Source of the DNA: Fragum whitleyi
Lineage: Eukaryota; Mollusca; Bivalvia; Cardiida; Cardiidae
DNA: 64,000 bases
Assembly (NCBI GenBank): GCA_948146395.1
Contig: OX411558.1
Coordinates: forward strand, 33,279,350 to 33,343,349
Direction of reading: 5' to 3'
Positions within the stretch are counted from its first letter, which is position 1, and each line of letters opens with the position of its first letter. The position numbers were made by a program, and so were the translations under genes. Under the pieces are notes generated by a model. It was not told the origin of the DNA. It did no database searches and was given only the letters and a program-made list of their open reading frames with translations. Shown here one piece after another: positions 14,501-29,500 of this stretch.

Positions 14501-17500
14501 CAGCAATGGCCACACTCTTTTGTGGCTGCATCAATAAATAGTCAAATTATTATATTTTAAAAGACACTATAAATCATCATTGTTTGGCCAAATGTTGCAA
14601 CTGGCTTGAATCAAGGCCAGAGATTATTAAAGTGTTCTTTTTCTCAACTGAGCCTTTTCTCAAATTTCATCTTGAGATTAAAGCTGCTATTCTGTTGTAA
14701 TTCTAATATAAAAAATTCAAACATAAAAGATATCTTTTATAAAGTGTTAAAACAACTTACTACTTTTATCTTATATGTTCATAATTCATTTAAACTGTGT
14801 AGTTGAGAAAATTCTGAGTTGAGCACATAAAAAGTTTGAAAATCTTGGCCCCATGTGTAGTAATGAGGTTGTGGTAGAGTATCCTTTCTTTTCACTTCTC
14901 CCAGGTCAGTCAACATGTAACCAGAAGTGCCCTGCAGGAAGTGAATGTCCTGGTAATGGTGCCCCACAAAATTGTCCAGCTGGTTCCTACAGTAGTGAGG
15001 GTGACGGTGTTTGTACAACCTGTCCAGCTGGACAGTACAGTGGGTCTCAAGGTTAGTCTTAGTTATAATTGTGTTTCTGAGGATATTAGGATATAGAGAC
15101 AATAACTTCTCCAAGGCTTTACTTTTTCTTTCACAACTCGAATCAAAGGTTTTCAAATAATATTACTCATGTCAGCCATGAGGCTTGTTTGATATATCAC
15201 ATATTTATAAGTACTGGTTTGTGTGTAATGCAAATGTTTAAAAAAAAAATTTGCAAGGAAAAAAGTTCTGTGAAAGAAGATATTGCTTCCTTCCTTTAAT
15301 GTTATCCCATGAGCAATGAAAAATCTAGGGAAAGACCCTACAATTATTTACATCTGCATGAGTTGGGATGTAGGTCAATGATTCAAGTTCTAGCAAACCT
15401 TAAACATAGGAGTTATAATTAGCCCTTCTCTAAGAATCACAGATCTAAGGTCCTTCCTATGCCATGTTTCGAAATAAACTAATAACACTAATTCTGTTTT
15501 ATTTTTTAGGTTCAACAGCATGTTCACCATGTCTTGAGGGCCACGAGTGTACGAACACCGGGACGGTTATTCCAGTACCGTGTAGCGCAGGATATGTAGC
15601 AGCACAGGGATCTACATTATGTACACAGTGTGCAAGTAGTATGTGTAATAATTGTTGTTGACTCTAGACTTACAGATAGGGGCTTTAAGCAGATCTATAT
15701 TCATTATTTCTCAATAAAAATCTATGTTGTGGGTATTCATTGGAATTGTCTTCGCGAGGCAATTCCTATGAGAATCCACAGCATAGGATTCATGCAAGTA
15801 TTGCTAGAAATAATATTTTTCTGAAATCTAAATAGACCCCTTTATTAGTCCCCCACCGGTTACCGGTTGGGGGACTATAGGTTTGCTCGATTCCGTCTGT
15901 CCGTCTGTCCGTCCGTCCGTCCGTCCGTCTGTCCGTCTGTCCGTCACGCTTTTGTCCGGGCTATATCTTCTAAACCATATGTGCTAGCAACTTCAAACTT
16001 GGTACACTTATAGATCTCATTGAGGAGAAGTGTCATGTTCAAGAACCGTTACTCTGCCATGCCCACTTTTTGAGTTATTGCCCTTTGTTGTTTTTAGCCT
16101 TACATTCTTGTCCGGATCATATCTCCTAAACCATAAGTGCTAGCAACTTCAAACTTGATACACTTATAGATCTCATTCAGGAGAAGTGTCATGTTCAAGA
16201 ACCGTTACTCTGCCACGCCCACTTTTTGAGTTATTGCCCTTTGTTGTTTTTACCCTTACATTCTTGTCTGGACCATATCTCCTAAACTATGTGTGCTAGC
16301 AACTTTAAACTTTGTACACTTATAGATCTCATTGAGGCGAAGTGTTATGTTCAAGATCCATAACTCTGCCACACCCACTTTTTGAGTTATTGCCCTTTGT
16401 TGTTTTTAGCCTTACATTTTTGTCCGGATCATATCTCCTTAACCATTAGTGCTAGCAACTTCAAAATTTGTACACTTATAGATCTCATTGAGGAGAAGTG
16501 TCATGTTCAAGAACAGTTACTCTGCCACGCCCACTTTTTGAGTTATTGCCCTTTGTTGTTTTTACCCTTACATTCTTGTCTGGATCATATCTCCTAAACT
16601 ATAAGTGCTAGCAACTTTAAACTTTTACAGTTATAGATCTAGTATGTAGGAGATATATTATAAGAGAGGATTTTTTTTTATCCGGTGGGGGACTCCTGTA
16701 TTGCATCGCAATACGACATGCACTTGTTTTACTTTATCTGTGCTATCCTTACACAAAGTGAAAGTAACCAGGCCTTAAATCACGAAATGAGTGAACTGAC
16801 CATTATGGTATTTGGGTTTGGTAGTAACAAGTTTCATTGAAAAAAAAAATAATCTAAGTTGTGTACATTAAGATTTGTTGATTCTGATTAGCTGAACATT
16901 TGGTTTTATTCCTCAATAAAAAAATGAGTACACAGTTATTTTGTAAGCTTCCGCACAAAGTAGTCACATTACAAATTTATTTCTTGATTAAATTATTAGA
17001 TATGAAGAGAGTATATATTGATTTCATAGAGGTTAGAGGCTTTGCATATTCATACAGTGTGATTTAGTTTTTTTGCATACCACCATGAAATCAACAAATA
17101 CTCTCTTCCTCTCTTGACAAATTTCAAATAACAAGACATAAGTATTAAAGAACAAGTTATAATCTGAGGAGAAATTTTGATTATCTTGTAAAACATGTAT
17201 AGAGATATTTTATTGTTGTAGATGAAGTTCCTGATTCTAACCAGGCTATTTGTGAACAGTGTCCTGCAGGTTATGAGTGCACAAACCCTGCGTAAGTGAT
17301 CTTTTCTAATTTCAATTAAAAAATTATGCTGTCTACAAAAAATACTTCAAACCCATGAAATGATTCACTTAGAGTGGAAGTGTGTTGATGACCTCTGTCA
17401 TTTTCTGCCTTCAATTTGACCTTAAAACATAGTGGACCTGTTTTGAATCATAAACCTTTACCAATACTTAGTCCAGGAAGCAGAACCAAGGATTAATCTT

Positions 17501-20500
17501 AGTTGAAAGAGCTTCTTATTACACAACATGAAAAGGTTTAAAACCAAACTTATTAAAATGAAACCATATAAGCATCTATTGGGTGATATGTGACTTGTTT
17601 AATTAGAGATAATCGTTGTTCTACTTTCAGAAATTCCCCAGTAGCCTGTACCAGTGGTTATTACGCCCTTCTTGGTGATGCGTCGTGTACACAGTGTCCA
17701 GCGGGATCGGCCTGTCCCACAACAACAGCGGCCCCTACACCTTGTACAGGAAGTAAGTTATATCTGTCTGTATTTATTACAGGGTTTATACAAGCAATTG
17801 TGTCATAAATTCTGGTGTGATTTAACCTTTGATTGACTTTCTTATGATCAAAATATCTTTTTTAAGTGCTAAAAGAAGTATGTCAAAATTGTCAATTTAG
17901 GTAAGTGGTAAATGGTTATAACGATTCGTCTTTTTTCAGTTGTCTTCATATCTCTACAAAAGATTGCAAAAAGATCTTTTCTTTATATAATGACTGCTTT
18001 GTTCTATTTTTAGCTGAGTATTCAGCAGCTGGTTCCACTGTATGTACCAGCTGTCCAGCTGGTTTTCAGTGTAATGGTGCCACGGCAACAGCGTGTACTG
18101 CAGGACAGTTTAGCTCATCAGGAAGTATGTATTATTTTATTAGCTAACTGTTTTGTAATCATTAAGTTTCATGATCTGTTTTGATCATCTTGGAGTCGTT
18201 GATGATGGTTTTGACATTAGCCTCTGCAAAGCTTGACTTTATCTTGGTCATATCTCTGTTGTTAATGAAGTTATGTACTTGAAATTTGGCAGGCGTGAAT
18301 CACAAGGGCTATGCATTCTATTGAGGGGGGTAAATCTCAAAGCATTTTTGTAAGAGTTCTGTCCTTTCTCGGCTTAGATTTTTTTGCATTATTCAAAACC
18401 TGAAGCTTATCATTGATTTTATGTACAATTTCTAAAGAAAAGACAAAGAATTGTTGGCATGCATCGTTTATGAGTTAATAGCTTGGCCTTTTTTTAAGAA
18501 CACCTATCTGCTGTAAACCAATATTATTGTGTTAACAGATGTTATTATGTGTGGAGTCTACTGCATTTTCTTGAAAGTTGAAACTTGGGTTATACATTCC
18601 TTGTGGATTCCTAAAACTAATCATATCTTTGATTTTTTAGCCACCACATGTTCCAACTGTACCGCTGGTAACTACTGTCCACTGGGAGCGTCTACAGAAC
18701 TTCCGTGTTCACTTGGATATTACAGTGAGGCTAGTGCAGCATCTTGTACGATTTGTCCTGCAGGGTTCTACTGCCCGAATACTGCCACAAAAACTGCTTG
18801 TGCATCAGGGCAATATAGTGAACAAGAGTCAATAACTTGTACAAACTGTCCTGCAGGTAATACTATAAATTGGGTTTCATTACATGAATTTGTCAATAAG
18901 TCTGTCAGACACAAAGGAGCAAAAAATTAATTAACACAAAATTTACCTGATGGACAGTATACACTTCAAAATATATTACTAATTAGATATTGATCAAACT
19001 TTTGAATAATATTTCCACACAGACTTGCCTGGTGTGACAATATGGGCCTTATATGCATAAGCTTGATAGTGCTGATTCAAAATTAGATTGAAAAGTTGCA
19101 TTCAATATTGAGCTTGAAATTTATCAACTTTACCTCATACAGAAAAAAATACTTAAACCAAATTAGGGAATTTTGAAACTTTATTATATTCTAGAAGTGT
19201 GAACATAAAGGGTTTAGTGATTTGAGTGTGTGTCTAGGGATTTAGGGAATTGTAATGTTACACCTTAGTGACCTTTAAGCTTGGGTTAAAGTTGAGATTT
19301 TTGTAACAGACTATAGGATATCTAAACACAATAATGTTTGAACAACCACACAGTTGGAGGCTTATAATTTCTATTGATGAACTTTGATATATTACAGGAT
19401 CTCAGTGTCTGGCCGCAGACCAAGTACCCACAGCTTGTCCAACAGGTACCTACAACTTAGAATCCTCCACCACACCATGTATTGTCTGTCCAGGTGGCTA
19501 CTCATGTGCGCTGACTACACTTTCACCTACAGTATGTGGAGCAGGTAAGTTAGACAAATTGTTTCATCTAGTCAGGCTAAAACCTCTCATATTTACATTA
19601 ATATTGCATTTATATAGGAATTGTTTGCTAAAAAACTATTGCTTAAACAGACTTTCTGACAACACTAAGCATTGAATTGTCTTTTCCTCCCATTATCTTG
19701 ATCTGTAGATATTAAGTACAACAATGGTTGATTGTAGAAATACCATTCATCTTGCTTGAGTAACCATGTGACCATTTTTGTGAAGCAACCATTTTCAAAA
19801 CCATCTTTTTGAAATCAGAATTTCTTAGATGTAGATGCCATTGCTCTTAACAATATTGTTAATGAATCCTATATTGTACAAACTCAATAGAATTGTCTCT
19901 AAGATGATTCTAATGAGTTTACTCAACATAGGATTACTGAGAAATACACAATAATGTACATTTTAATCAAATCTCATTTTTAAACAAAACCATTAGCAAC
20001 CATTCTCTATTACAAAGTTACTTGTTGGTCCCTTGAGTTGTGGCTTAATACACATTAACTGTATATTGCAGGTTACATTAGCGCTAATGCTTCTACATCA
20101 TGTACTGCATGTCCTGCTGGTTATGCCTGTCCTGACAACACTGATCCAAGTCAGAATTACGAATGTGCGGACGGATCATACTCTGGTATATTAGAGACAA
20201 CCTGCACTGTGTGTCCACAAGGATTCAAATGTCCTACAAATATGTAAGTTAGCCAGCTGTTATTGTACCAATTAATTCATGAATAATGATGATGTATCAA
20301 TAATGATATTGGTTAAAATTGATAACATGAATTGAATAATAATTGTATTGTGTTTAAATTAATGAAGTTATTTTATTTACCCTTCCTTCCCTGTTGTTAA
20401 TGGCATATTCCTGCTATAAACAATAGACATCCAGCCTGATATTTCTTATAAATTATTGTGGGACAACATTTGGACCTTTTTCCAAAACATTTTGACTGGT

Positions 20501-23500
20501 TGAAATACTATTCCAAAATTACACAATGTTTGTCTAGCAAAATTCAGATTCAGTAGCATACACAAAATTTGTTATAAAGACAATTCATGAAATTAGAGTT
20601 CTTGTATGATGAGATATCCTCTATTTACAGTGATACTACCCCAATAGCATGTCCGTCTGGATTTTACTCAACTGGTAATGCTACAGATTGCACAAGGTGC
20701 CCTGCTGGTAGTATATGCCCGAATACAGACGGGACTGGAATACAGGCCTGCTCTGCTGGAACATATTCAGAAGCTGGTGCTACATCATGTACTGATTGTG
20801 AAGCTGGGTTTGCGTGTCCATCCACAAACTCAAGTCTCGCCATTGTTGAATGTTCTGCAGGATATTATGCTGAAGCCAGGGCCACTGTCTGTACTCCATG
20901 CCCAGCTGGCCAGTAAGTATTTATATTACAAATTAACTGGAATATATGGAGCTACTGAAAGGAGAAATTATTTTAGTTAAATAGAAAATGTAAACGGTCA
21001 AATATTCAACCAACTCTAGTAGATAACAAAATTATAGACTAGTCAGGATATGATGAAGTTACCAATAATTATTTTCTGTTGATGATATTGGAATAAAAAA
21101 AAAACCTTGTCTTTCTGTTCCTTGGATTGTGAATACTTCAATTTTATGAAGAAAGAAAATCAGGTAATATTTCATCAAAGTTTTCCATTAAAGCCTTTTT
21201 CCAAAACACTATCTTTTGTATGCAACCTAAAGGTTGTGACTAAAGTTAAAGTTTAAATAGTTGATAAATCTTGTGCATATAAACAGAGTATTCTATCAAT
21301 ATTACACATTCTGAAAAATTACAATCAGGGTATTTTTTCAATAGCATACATTTTAACCTTTCCTGTACAGTCTAGGATCTTTACATACAATAAAAAAATA
21401 CAAAAAAGGAGAAGCACCAGTAGATGATTAGAAGAATATTCCTCCTACTGGAGGTATGGATTAGAAAGGGTTAGGGCCAACCTTTAATCTTTAATTCTCA
21501 ACAGAACCCTAATGTTGTGGATACTTATCAAAATTGTCTCTTTGAGACAATTCATATGAGTATCAACAACATAAGGTTTGTGCTTTATTTCAATTATTGA
21601 AATGATATGAAATTAAAAATACCCTCTGTATCTTTTGATCTGTCCTTTTCCAAATTTTTCTCCTTTGAATTGGATGTTTTATTTTAAATTTCCCCCAATT
21701 TTTGCTGTTGTCTGTAACCTTTTTCAGTCGATACAATAATTTTTCACTTGACATTTCCAGTTATTGTCCCACAACCAGAGCAGCTACAGAGTTACCCTGT
21801 GGTCTAGGTTACTATGCTATTGGAGCCCAGGCTGTCTGTACTATATGTCCTGTAGGATATGAGTGTCCTGATGCAGCTACTAACTCAACGTAAGATGGCT
21901 TTAACTTTCATTTGAAAATTAATTGTTTTCTTCATTTCTTATGATTAAATTCTATAATATGATGCTAAAAAAATAAAAAAAAAGAAATCACCAATTTTGA
22001 CACATTTTATATGGAACTAAACTATCTTGCTAAATAGCCTTGTTTTTTAATTGGGATATGAAACCCATTCCAAGCTAATCAGACTGAATTATTAAGTTGC
22101 AAATTTCCAAACCCTCCATTTGATCCAACATAATCTTGTTTATTATCAATTAAGTATTTTGGACTAGCTTAAATTGTAATGATTATAAGTATAATAAGCA
22201 GTAGGAAATAAATGCAAAACCATCATCAATTCAATTTCTCAATTGATGAAAAAGAGTTGAATTGAAAACTGTTCAAGAATTGTTAGATTAAGGTAACTGC
22301 GGACAGATAACAGTCGAATTTTCGACTTTCTTAAAATCTCACAATAATTTCTGAGATTTATATTTGAAGTGTGAGAATTAACAAACACGCAATGAAAAGG
22401 TTCTGGAGCCCGTTCATTTGACGTCGTGACGTCATTAAGGGGCCAACCCCTTTTCGACACGCCAAAATCAATATTTGCAAATATTTTCTGAAGTAATCGG
22501 CCGATTTTCACGAAAAAAGTTTCATTTTGAAAATCCAAGAACGCCCGAGCTATTCGTTTAATTTCTGTGAACATTCAAATAGAAAAATAGGCCCGAAACG
22601 CTAACTTTTTCGCGAATTTTAAGATTTGATGTTCCTTTTTTCATTTCTTTTTTTGTAAATAAGTATAAATTTCTCAAAATTTAGTCCGGTGACCTATGCT
22701 GATTTTTTGTTATTTTGTAGCGAAAAGAATATGCTTTACATTAATCATATAAAAATGATATGTCTTCGGGTTAGATTTTTTATTTAATTCGATTTTGTGA
22801 AGTTGTTGGAACAGTTTTCGTCGGATTCGACGTCGCACTAAAACCATCTGCACTATGCTTATTTGGCGCCAATCTCTGTGCAATAACTTATTCTAAAATA
22901 TTTGAAATTTAGGTTTATCGTAAAATATAGGGTTCAAAAGTATTAAATCTGAATGTGATTTTAAGAAATAAAAATAAAACACAAATTTTCGAGAAAAAAG
23001 GCAATATTTCCAGTGACTGTACCCGAAAATAGCAACGCAGAAGATATTAACATTTAATACGTTACATTTAATTGTATTTCTTACACTTATATCCTCATAT
23101 CAATAGAATATAAGATCCGGCGTCTTTAAACGAAGCAAATGGCGTTTTCGGGATGAAAATCGGTTTATTATTTCCGAAAAAAATGGACAATTACTGATTT
23201 TGGCCCCTAAAAAAGGGGTCGGCCCCTTGATGACGTCATGACGTCAACTCTACGTTATAAAATTCCTTTCTATGACCGAAATATGAAAGCGGGTACTTCA
23301 AAGTATAGTTTTATCGCATAAGGCATGATTTGCAGACAATTTAAAATTTGGACCTAAAATGGCCCTCTATGTGTCCGCAGTTACCTTAAGTAAAATTTTC
23401 TGACAAACATAATGATATGGCTCATTTTTAGAACATTATTTAATACCCATTCTCTGTAACGACTTAAACAATTTTGGCACACATGGTCTCTGATTTTGGT

Positions 23501-26500
23501 GAAATTTCACATACAGGAAGGGACTAATAATAAGAGAAGAAATTGACAAAAAGAATGTTTTCAGATCATCTGGTTACCATGGCAACGACCTTCAAAGCAC
23601 AGAATTTTGCAAAATTAAGCTTTTTTGAAGCTATATAATTTGGGTTTTTATATGAAAATGATGGTTGTTTTTTTGTATGTATTTGATGGAATAGGACCTA
23701 AAATTTTGAACTAGATCTTTTGTTGTGTCAGTTAGTGTCAAAAAGATAGGTTACCATGACAACAAATGTGGCTTATTTAGATAAATTGATCTGAAAATGT
23801 TGTTTATAATTTCCCGTTTTTCTTCGCTTATGACTGACATTTTATGTGTAGATGGAACTTATCATGTTAAAGGAGCAACTTAGACACAAATTATTTTGTT
23901 GTTGTGTGCATTGGTTACCTTGACAACGGTAACTATGACTCATAATATGGCTGCTTTTGTTACTTCTGAGTTATATCTTAATTTTTTGCAGCATGATGAT
24001 TATTGGGATATATCTAACAAAAAGTGCTCTTTCAAAAACCGCAAAAGAATCATTGGGCATTTGTGTTACCATGGCAACCATTTTTTATTATTTTCTCAAA
24101 TCAGTTATTTTACGTCTCAGAAAGTTTACATGTGATAAGAAAAGAGATCCAATAAGCCTCTATCAAACTTCAAGAAAAAAGAACAAAAATTGTAATAGTT
24201 GCCATGGTAATTTGCCGATACAACCCAAAATTAAGCATTTTTGGGGTGATTTTGTAGCCTTTTTCCTAAAAAATGAAACCAGTTTACACAACTATTTTGA
24301 TATATAAGTTAGAGGAAAGTTTGAACTTTATTTAGAATTAAGAAATATTCTGGTTGCTTAGCATTGGATACCCGTATCCAAGGACTAAAAAATGGGCTTT
24401 TGTGCATTTTTACAAAATAGTTCCCATAGCAACAGGCTATTTCTTGCAAGTTTTTGAAAAAAATCCTGTATGTTCTAAAAGGTCTTTCTGAGCAATTTTG
24501 TAAATTATCATAACATTGAATGGGAGTTCAATTATCTAATCAAATAAGGACTCTAAAGATGTTCTGAAATTGTCTTCATTTTTGGGATATGAATTCACGT
24601 TGCCATAGCAACGAACACAAAAGTTATTATTATGTGAATGTTAATGTGGTATTTCCTTGTAAAACGAAAAACAATGTCTGTATTTTGTCATAACATTTGA
24701 AAAAATGCAAAAATCAATATTTTAGTAGGGTATGTGTGTTGTTGCTATGGAAACATAAGCTAACAATGTTTGCCCAAAAATATTATTAATTCATTCAAGA
24801 GAACCATGATGGGGAATTTATATCTTGTGTGTTTTTATTTTAGTTTGTGCTGCATTAATGATTTATTTGAATTTTAAAAACTCGCAAAAACGGACTTTTT
24901 CAATCTTTAACGTCTGTTTCCATGGCAACCAGAAGTGATTTAAAGAATTTTTTAATCTTATTTTTACTTTTGGGTCAGCCCTATCCTCATGTTTAAATTT
25001 TATCAAAATTTGAGACATAGCGTGCCACACTCCCTATTTAAAAGTGTAAGTGCTTACAGAGAATTGCTATTAAATGTTAATTTGACCTTCTAATAATAAA
25101 AATTGAATTTACTACTATGAGGTTAATGAGAAAAGAACAAAAAGCTTTATTTTGAGGAAAAAGCACAAGTCTGTACTAAGTATTTATACATTGTATAGAT
25201 ACTTAATACAGTCTTGCACTGATTGCTTATTAAATAAATGTTAAATTTCATATATCGCATTCAGGACTGCATGTCAGCCAGGGTACTACTCATTGGGTGC
25301 TCAAATTGCGTGTACATTATGTGCGGAGGGAGATTTTTGTCCCACAACCACGGAGAGAGGTACACCATGTGGTGACGGAGAATATAGTAATGCAGGGTCC
25401 ACAAACTGTACGACATGTGAGGCCGGGTACTATTGTCCTAACCCTAAAGGTAGGCACCAGAAACATTCTGTCCTCTTAATTGCAACTCAAATCACTGCAA
25501 TTCACAGGAATATTCTAAATAATATTTAAAAATACAGATTTTCTCAATTGTCCATGGTCAAGTTAAAGGAAACTCATTGCTTATCATATTCTATGATCAG
25601 TACATAAAGACATTCTTTGGGAGAAAATGTTGTGGAAAATATCAATTGAAATGGAAAATTTCCTTGAACTAGGGCTAGTCTAGAGTTATTTAGTAATTTT
25701 ACATCATATGATTTCTTGCACTTTCAATCTTTACAACATCTGAATCAAATTTTCCTCAAATAAACTAGAAAAATCTAATTGTTCACTTAAAGGAAAGTTC
25801 AAGTTAGATATCCCAGCCCCTTTCTGTGCAGTCTAAGGATTATACATTCCTGTCATTCTATCCAAGAAAATAACGGAAAAAGAAAATAAACATCCTTACT
25901 TGGGAAAAAAGTACATAACCTACTATTTTATTAAATTTAATGCAAAATGACCAGCAATATGAAAAATTCTAGGATCATTTATATTTAAGCCTGTCACTTT
26001 GCTTAAGGATGATATCAAACAAAGTGATGAACTAAAATAGGAAAGAATCTTTCAAAACAATTATAGGAATTCTTTTTGACAATTTCATTGCCTTAGCAAT
26101 AAAATCTTGATAATCCACAGAAAATCAATGAAATGAGAATTCTTTGTTCTATTTTTAGCTTCCTACAAACAACAGTGTCCAGCCGGTTACTATTCAACTG
26201 CTGGTTCCACAAACTGTCTAGCCTGTAATTTAGGGTACCGGTGTCAAATGGGGTCAGATACCCCGTCACCAACAGCAGATATTTGTGATAAAGGGGGCTG
26301 GTGTGACGGTGAACTGTTCTACGCCTGTGGGGCTGGTACCTACAACCCTGTCAATGGATCAACATCAATAGCAGATTGTGTCAGATGTCCTTCAGGTAGG
26401 CATTGCTGGGTATTTGAATATTTGTGACCCGTCACGCAAAAAGGGACCATCCGGGAACTCTGTGAAATAAATATTTGAAAAAGAGATTGCTTCTAGTACA

Positions 26501-29500
26501 TGCCAACCAGAAGTTGCATCACTGAAATTCTTTCAGAAAAAACCTGGCCATTGACTAAGGATGCTTTTTGAATTTTCAAAATGGTTCTCTATCACTCTTG
26601 GAGCTCTTTTTTGTTAATTGTACATCCCTGCAATTTCTTACTTGAGAACTTTTGTGGGAAAATAATAAGTTCCATGTCACAAGTGATTTCCCCTTATCTG
26701 ATAATACTTTTGTACAATATAGGGTAGATTGTTTTCCAAATCCATCAACTTTGTCTGAAACCTTTTTAATTTAGGCCAGTTTATAATTTTCATATACAGG
26801 AAAGAATTAATTCTTGGCCTTTGTCTTGCTGGACCCTGTATGTCCAGGAGCTAAAGACAGAGATTAGCCAACACATAAATGCAATCTGATCATTATCTTC
26901 ATCTCCTCTTTATCTTGTTTGTCTAAGAATAGTTGAAAGACTATATTGGCATGAATTACTTCAAGGGCCTATTAAGTGCAATTTTAGGAAGTTTTTAACT
27001 TACTATAAGAATAGTTATATATAATACATAGTTTTGTGTGAAAAAAAAAACAATTGATAATTGTTGAGGCTCTGCTGAGACAATTATCAATATTCAAGTT
27101 AGATATTTTTTCATACAATACACTAAGTTTGTACTATATAAATCTTATAACCTTTATTTTCCTTATTTTCGTCGATGTTTCTAACCAAAATGCAAGTTTC
27201 TGAAAATAACCGCATAAATTCATTATTCTAAAAACATCTTTATGATATCATAAAAATATCATATGGGATGTTATCTCATGGATATTTGTATAGTTATAAG
27301 ATGATTAGAGGATATTGGATGAGTGATCATTTTATCAGTTTATACATGACGAGTTTAATAAATTCGGTGATGAGCACAAATTTGATATTCTATTTATAAC
27401 GTTGTTCTTGGTTCTTAGCTGATTTGCATAGTTATTCCTTTAGTGTAATAACACCTGTGTAATATCAAAAATATCAACGGGGTAATAATTCAATCCGGCT
27501 ATGTTTGTCATATGATAAAACTCTTTATTTACAGGTTACTATTGTGAAGGTCCCGGTGAAATAGACTATTCCAACTACACCTGTCCTACAGGCCATTATT
27601 GTTTAGAGGGAACCACATCTAGAACATCATACAAATGTCCAGGTTAGTTTGAGCAAAATTGACAAACAGGGAACATCTATAAAACAGATATGTGAAAAAG
27701 ATATTGAGATTAGCAATGTTGAACCAGGAATTCTATTACAAAACTGCATTTTTCTGAGGGCTTTAGGAACAGGTCTGAAACCGGGCATATTGGGAAAATG
27801 TGTTATTTTCCTAAAATATTGGGTAAAAACATTAATTTGCTGGTTTTGGACATAAACATAAGTTTAGTGTACAATTTACTACCAGAATAGATAGCTTTGC
27901 TGCATAAGACATTCAAATTTAAAGTAAAATAGTATAAGAAACAAAATGTTTGATTGTTAATTTTTACTTTTAATGATTAACAAGATCCTCAAATTTGGAA
28001 TATTGGGAATTTTTACTTGATTTTTTTTTGAAAAATTGCCTTTTGGCATCGGGAAAAGGTACTTTTTGGGGTACCATTCAAAGAAAAAAAAACACTGCAA
28101 AAATATTAACAGGGTAAGATAGAATGGCCAATCTAGATTTTGACAATCAGTGAAAAAAGTGACCTGTGAGGTAACACACTTATACAGTCTAAGTACAGTA
28201 TATTATAATTTTCAGCTTGTGCCTCTTCAGCCGTTTATATATACATTTCTCAATGTCACTTAATTTTTTTTTTAAAAAAGAGAGATTTTTTCGAAAAATT
28301 TATGACAGAAAGAGTTGTTTTACTTTAATATGAGCGTGTGCATGACATTTTCAATAATTTGAAGATGCAGAAAGCAAAGTCTCTGGTCAGACTGTGTGTT
28401 CGCACAGTCTGACCAGAGTCTTTGCTGTATGCTCTATAGATAGATAAGGTCCCAGCCCATCATCAGGTGATAAACTGAAAAACTTTATTCAATATGTGGT
28501 TGTCTAGGCTGCATTATGTCTGTTCATTATGTACTCATGAAATTGTTGGAAATGTCACACACAGGCCCATACTTAAGTATGGGATGAGGCTTGTGTTTCA
28601 TACATTCATGAAAAGAAAAGAAAATATTATATTCATTGGCTACTTGTTAGGAGAAGGGTTGTTACCAAATAGATTTAGTCCTCACTTTCCAGTACTGTAA
28701 TTTATAACAATTTTGCTAAAGGTTTTAGTCAGGGTGACAAAGGTTAATCATAATATTTTTGATTTCAGGAGGTACATATAACCCAAACACTGGTCTAACA
28801 CACAGAGAGAACTGTACTGAATGTCCTATAGGATCCTACTGTATTGGTGGTCTAGATGCCCCAGCAGACTGTCCACCAGGCTTCTATTGTGCCCTATCTG
28901 GTCAAACATCTGGACAACAAACAGCCTGTCCTGCAGGAACATATAGCAGTGCTACTGGACTTAATAGTGAGTGGAAAGAATGCTTTTATGACAATTTTCA
29001 GAGAAAACCTTAGTGTATCATTATAGCCTTGGCAATGGCATTGTCATTTTTGTCATTTAAAACTTTTATAACAATGTTATGATTATATTTATACATGAGC
29101 TCTCAGCAGCACAGCCTCCTTCATCAGGTGAATCCTATGAATTTATAGGATTCACCTGATGAAGGCGGCTGTGCCGCTGAAAGCTAGTGTATAAATATAA
29201 TATTATTACTAAAGTATTTATCTCAAGAAGAGAACTTTTTATTCGTTTAAAAACTTTTACATTTATTACAGCCCCAGCATTCACTTGTAACTTTGAATGT
29301 AATTTTGCTCAGTATAGAAAACTTTAAAGGTAGAATTATAAGAAATTGATTTCATGTTAAATTTCTTTAACCCTTTCCCGTACAACCCTTGTGATTTTAT
29401 AACATAAAACAATAATGTGGAAAAAGAAAGTATTTAAAACAAGCAATTTTTCCTTTACCACAATATTTCTACTACATGACATGAGACAGATTTCTATTCA

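Noticed and set aside
22239..22574. Minus-strand 111-codon frame as a gene
   Set aside because: It overlaps the end of the piggyBac-like MITE, crosses its inverted repeat, and has no domain features.
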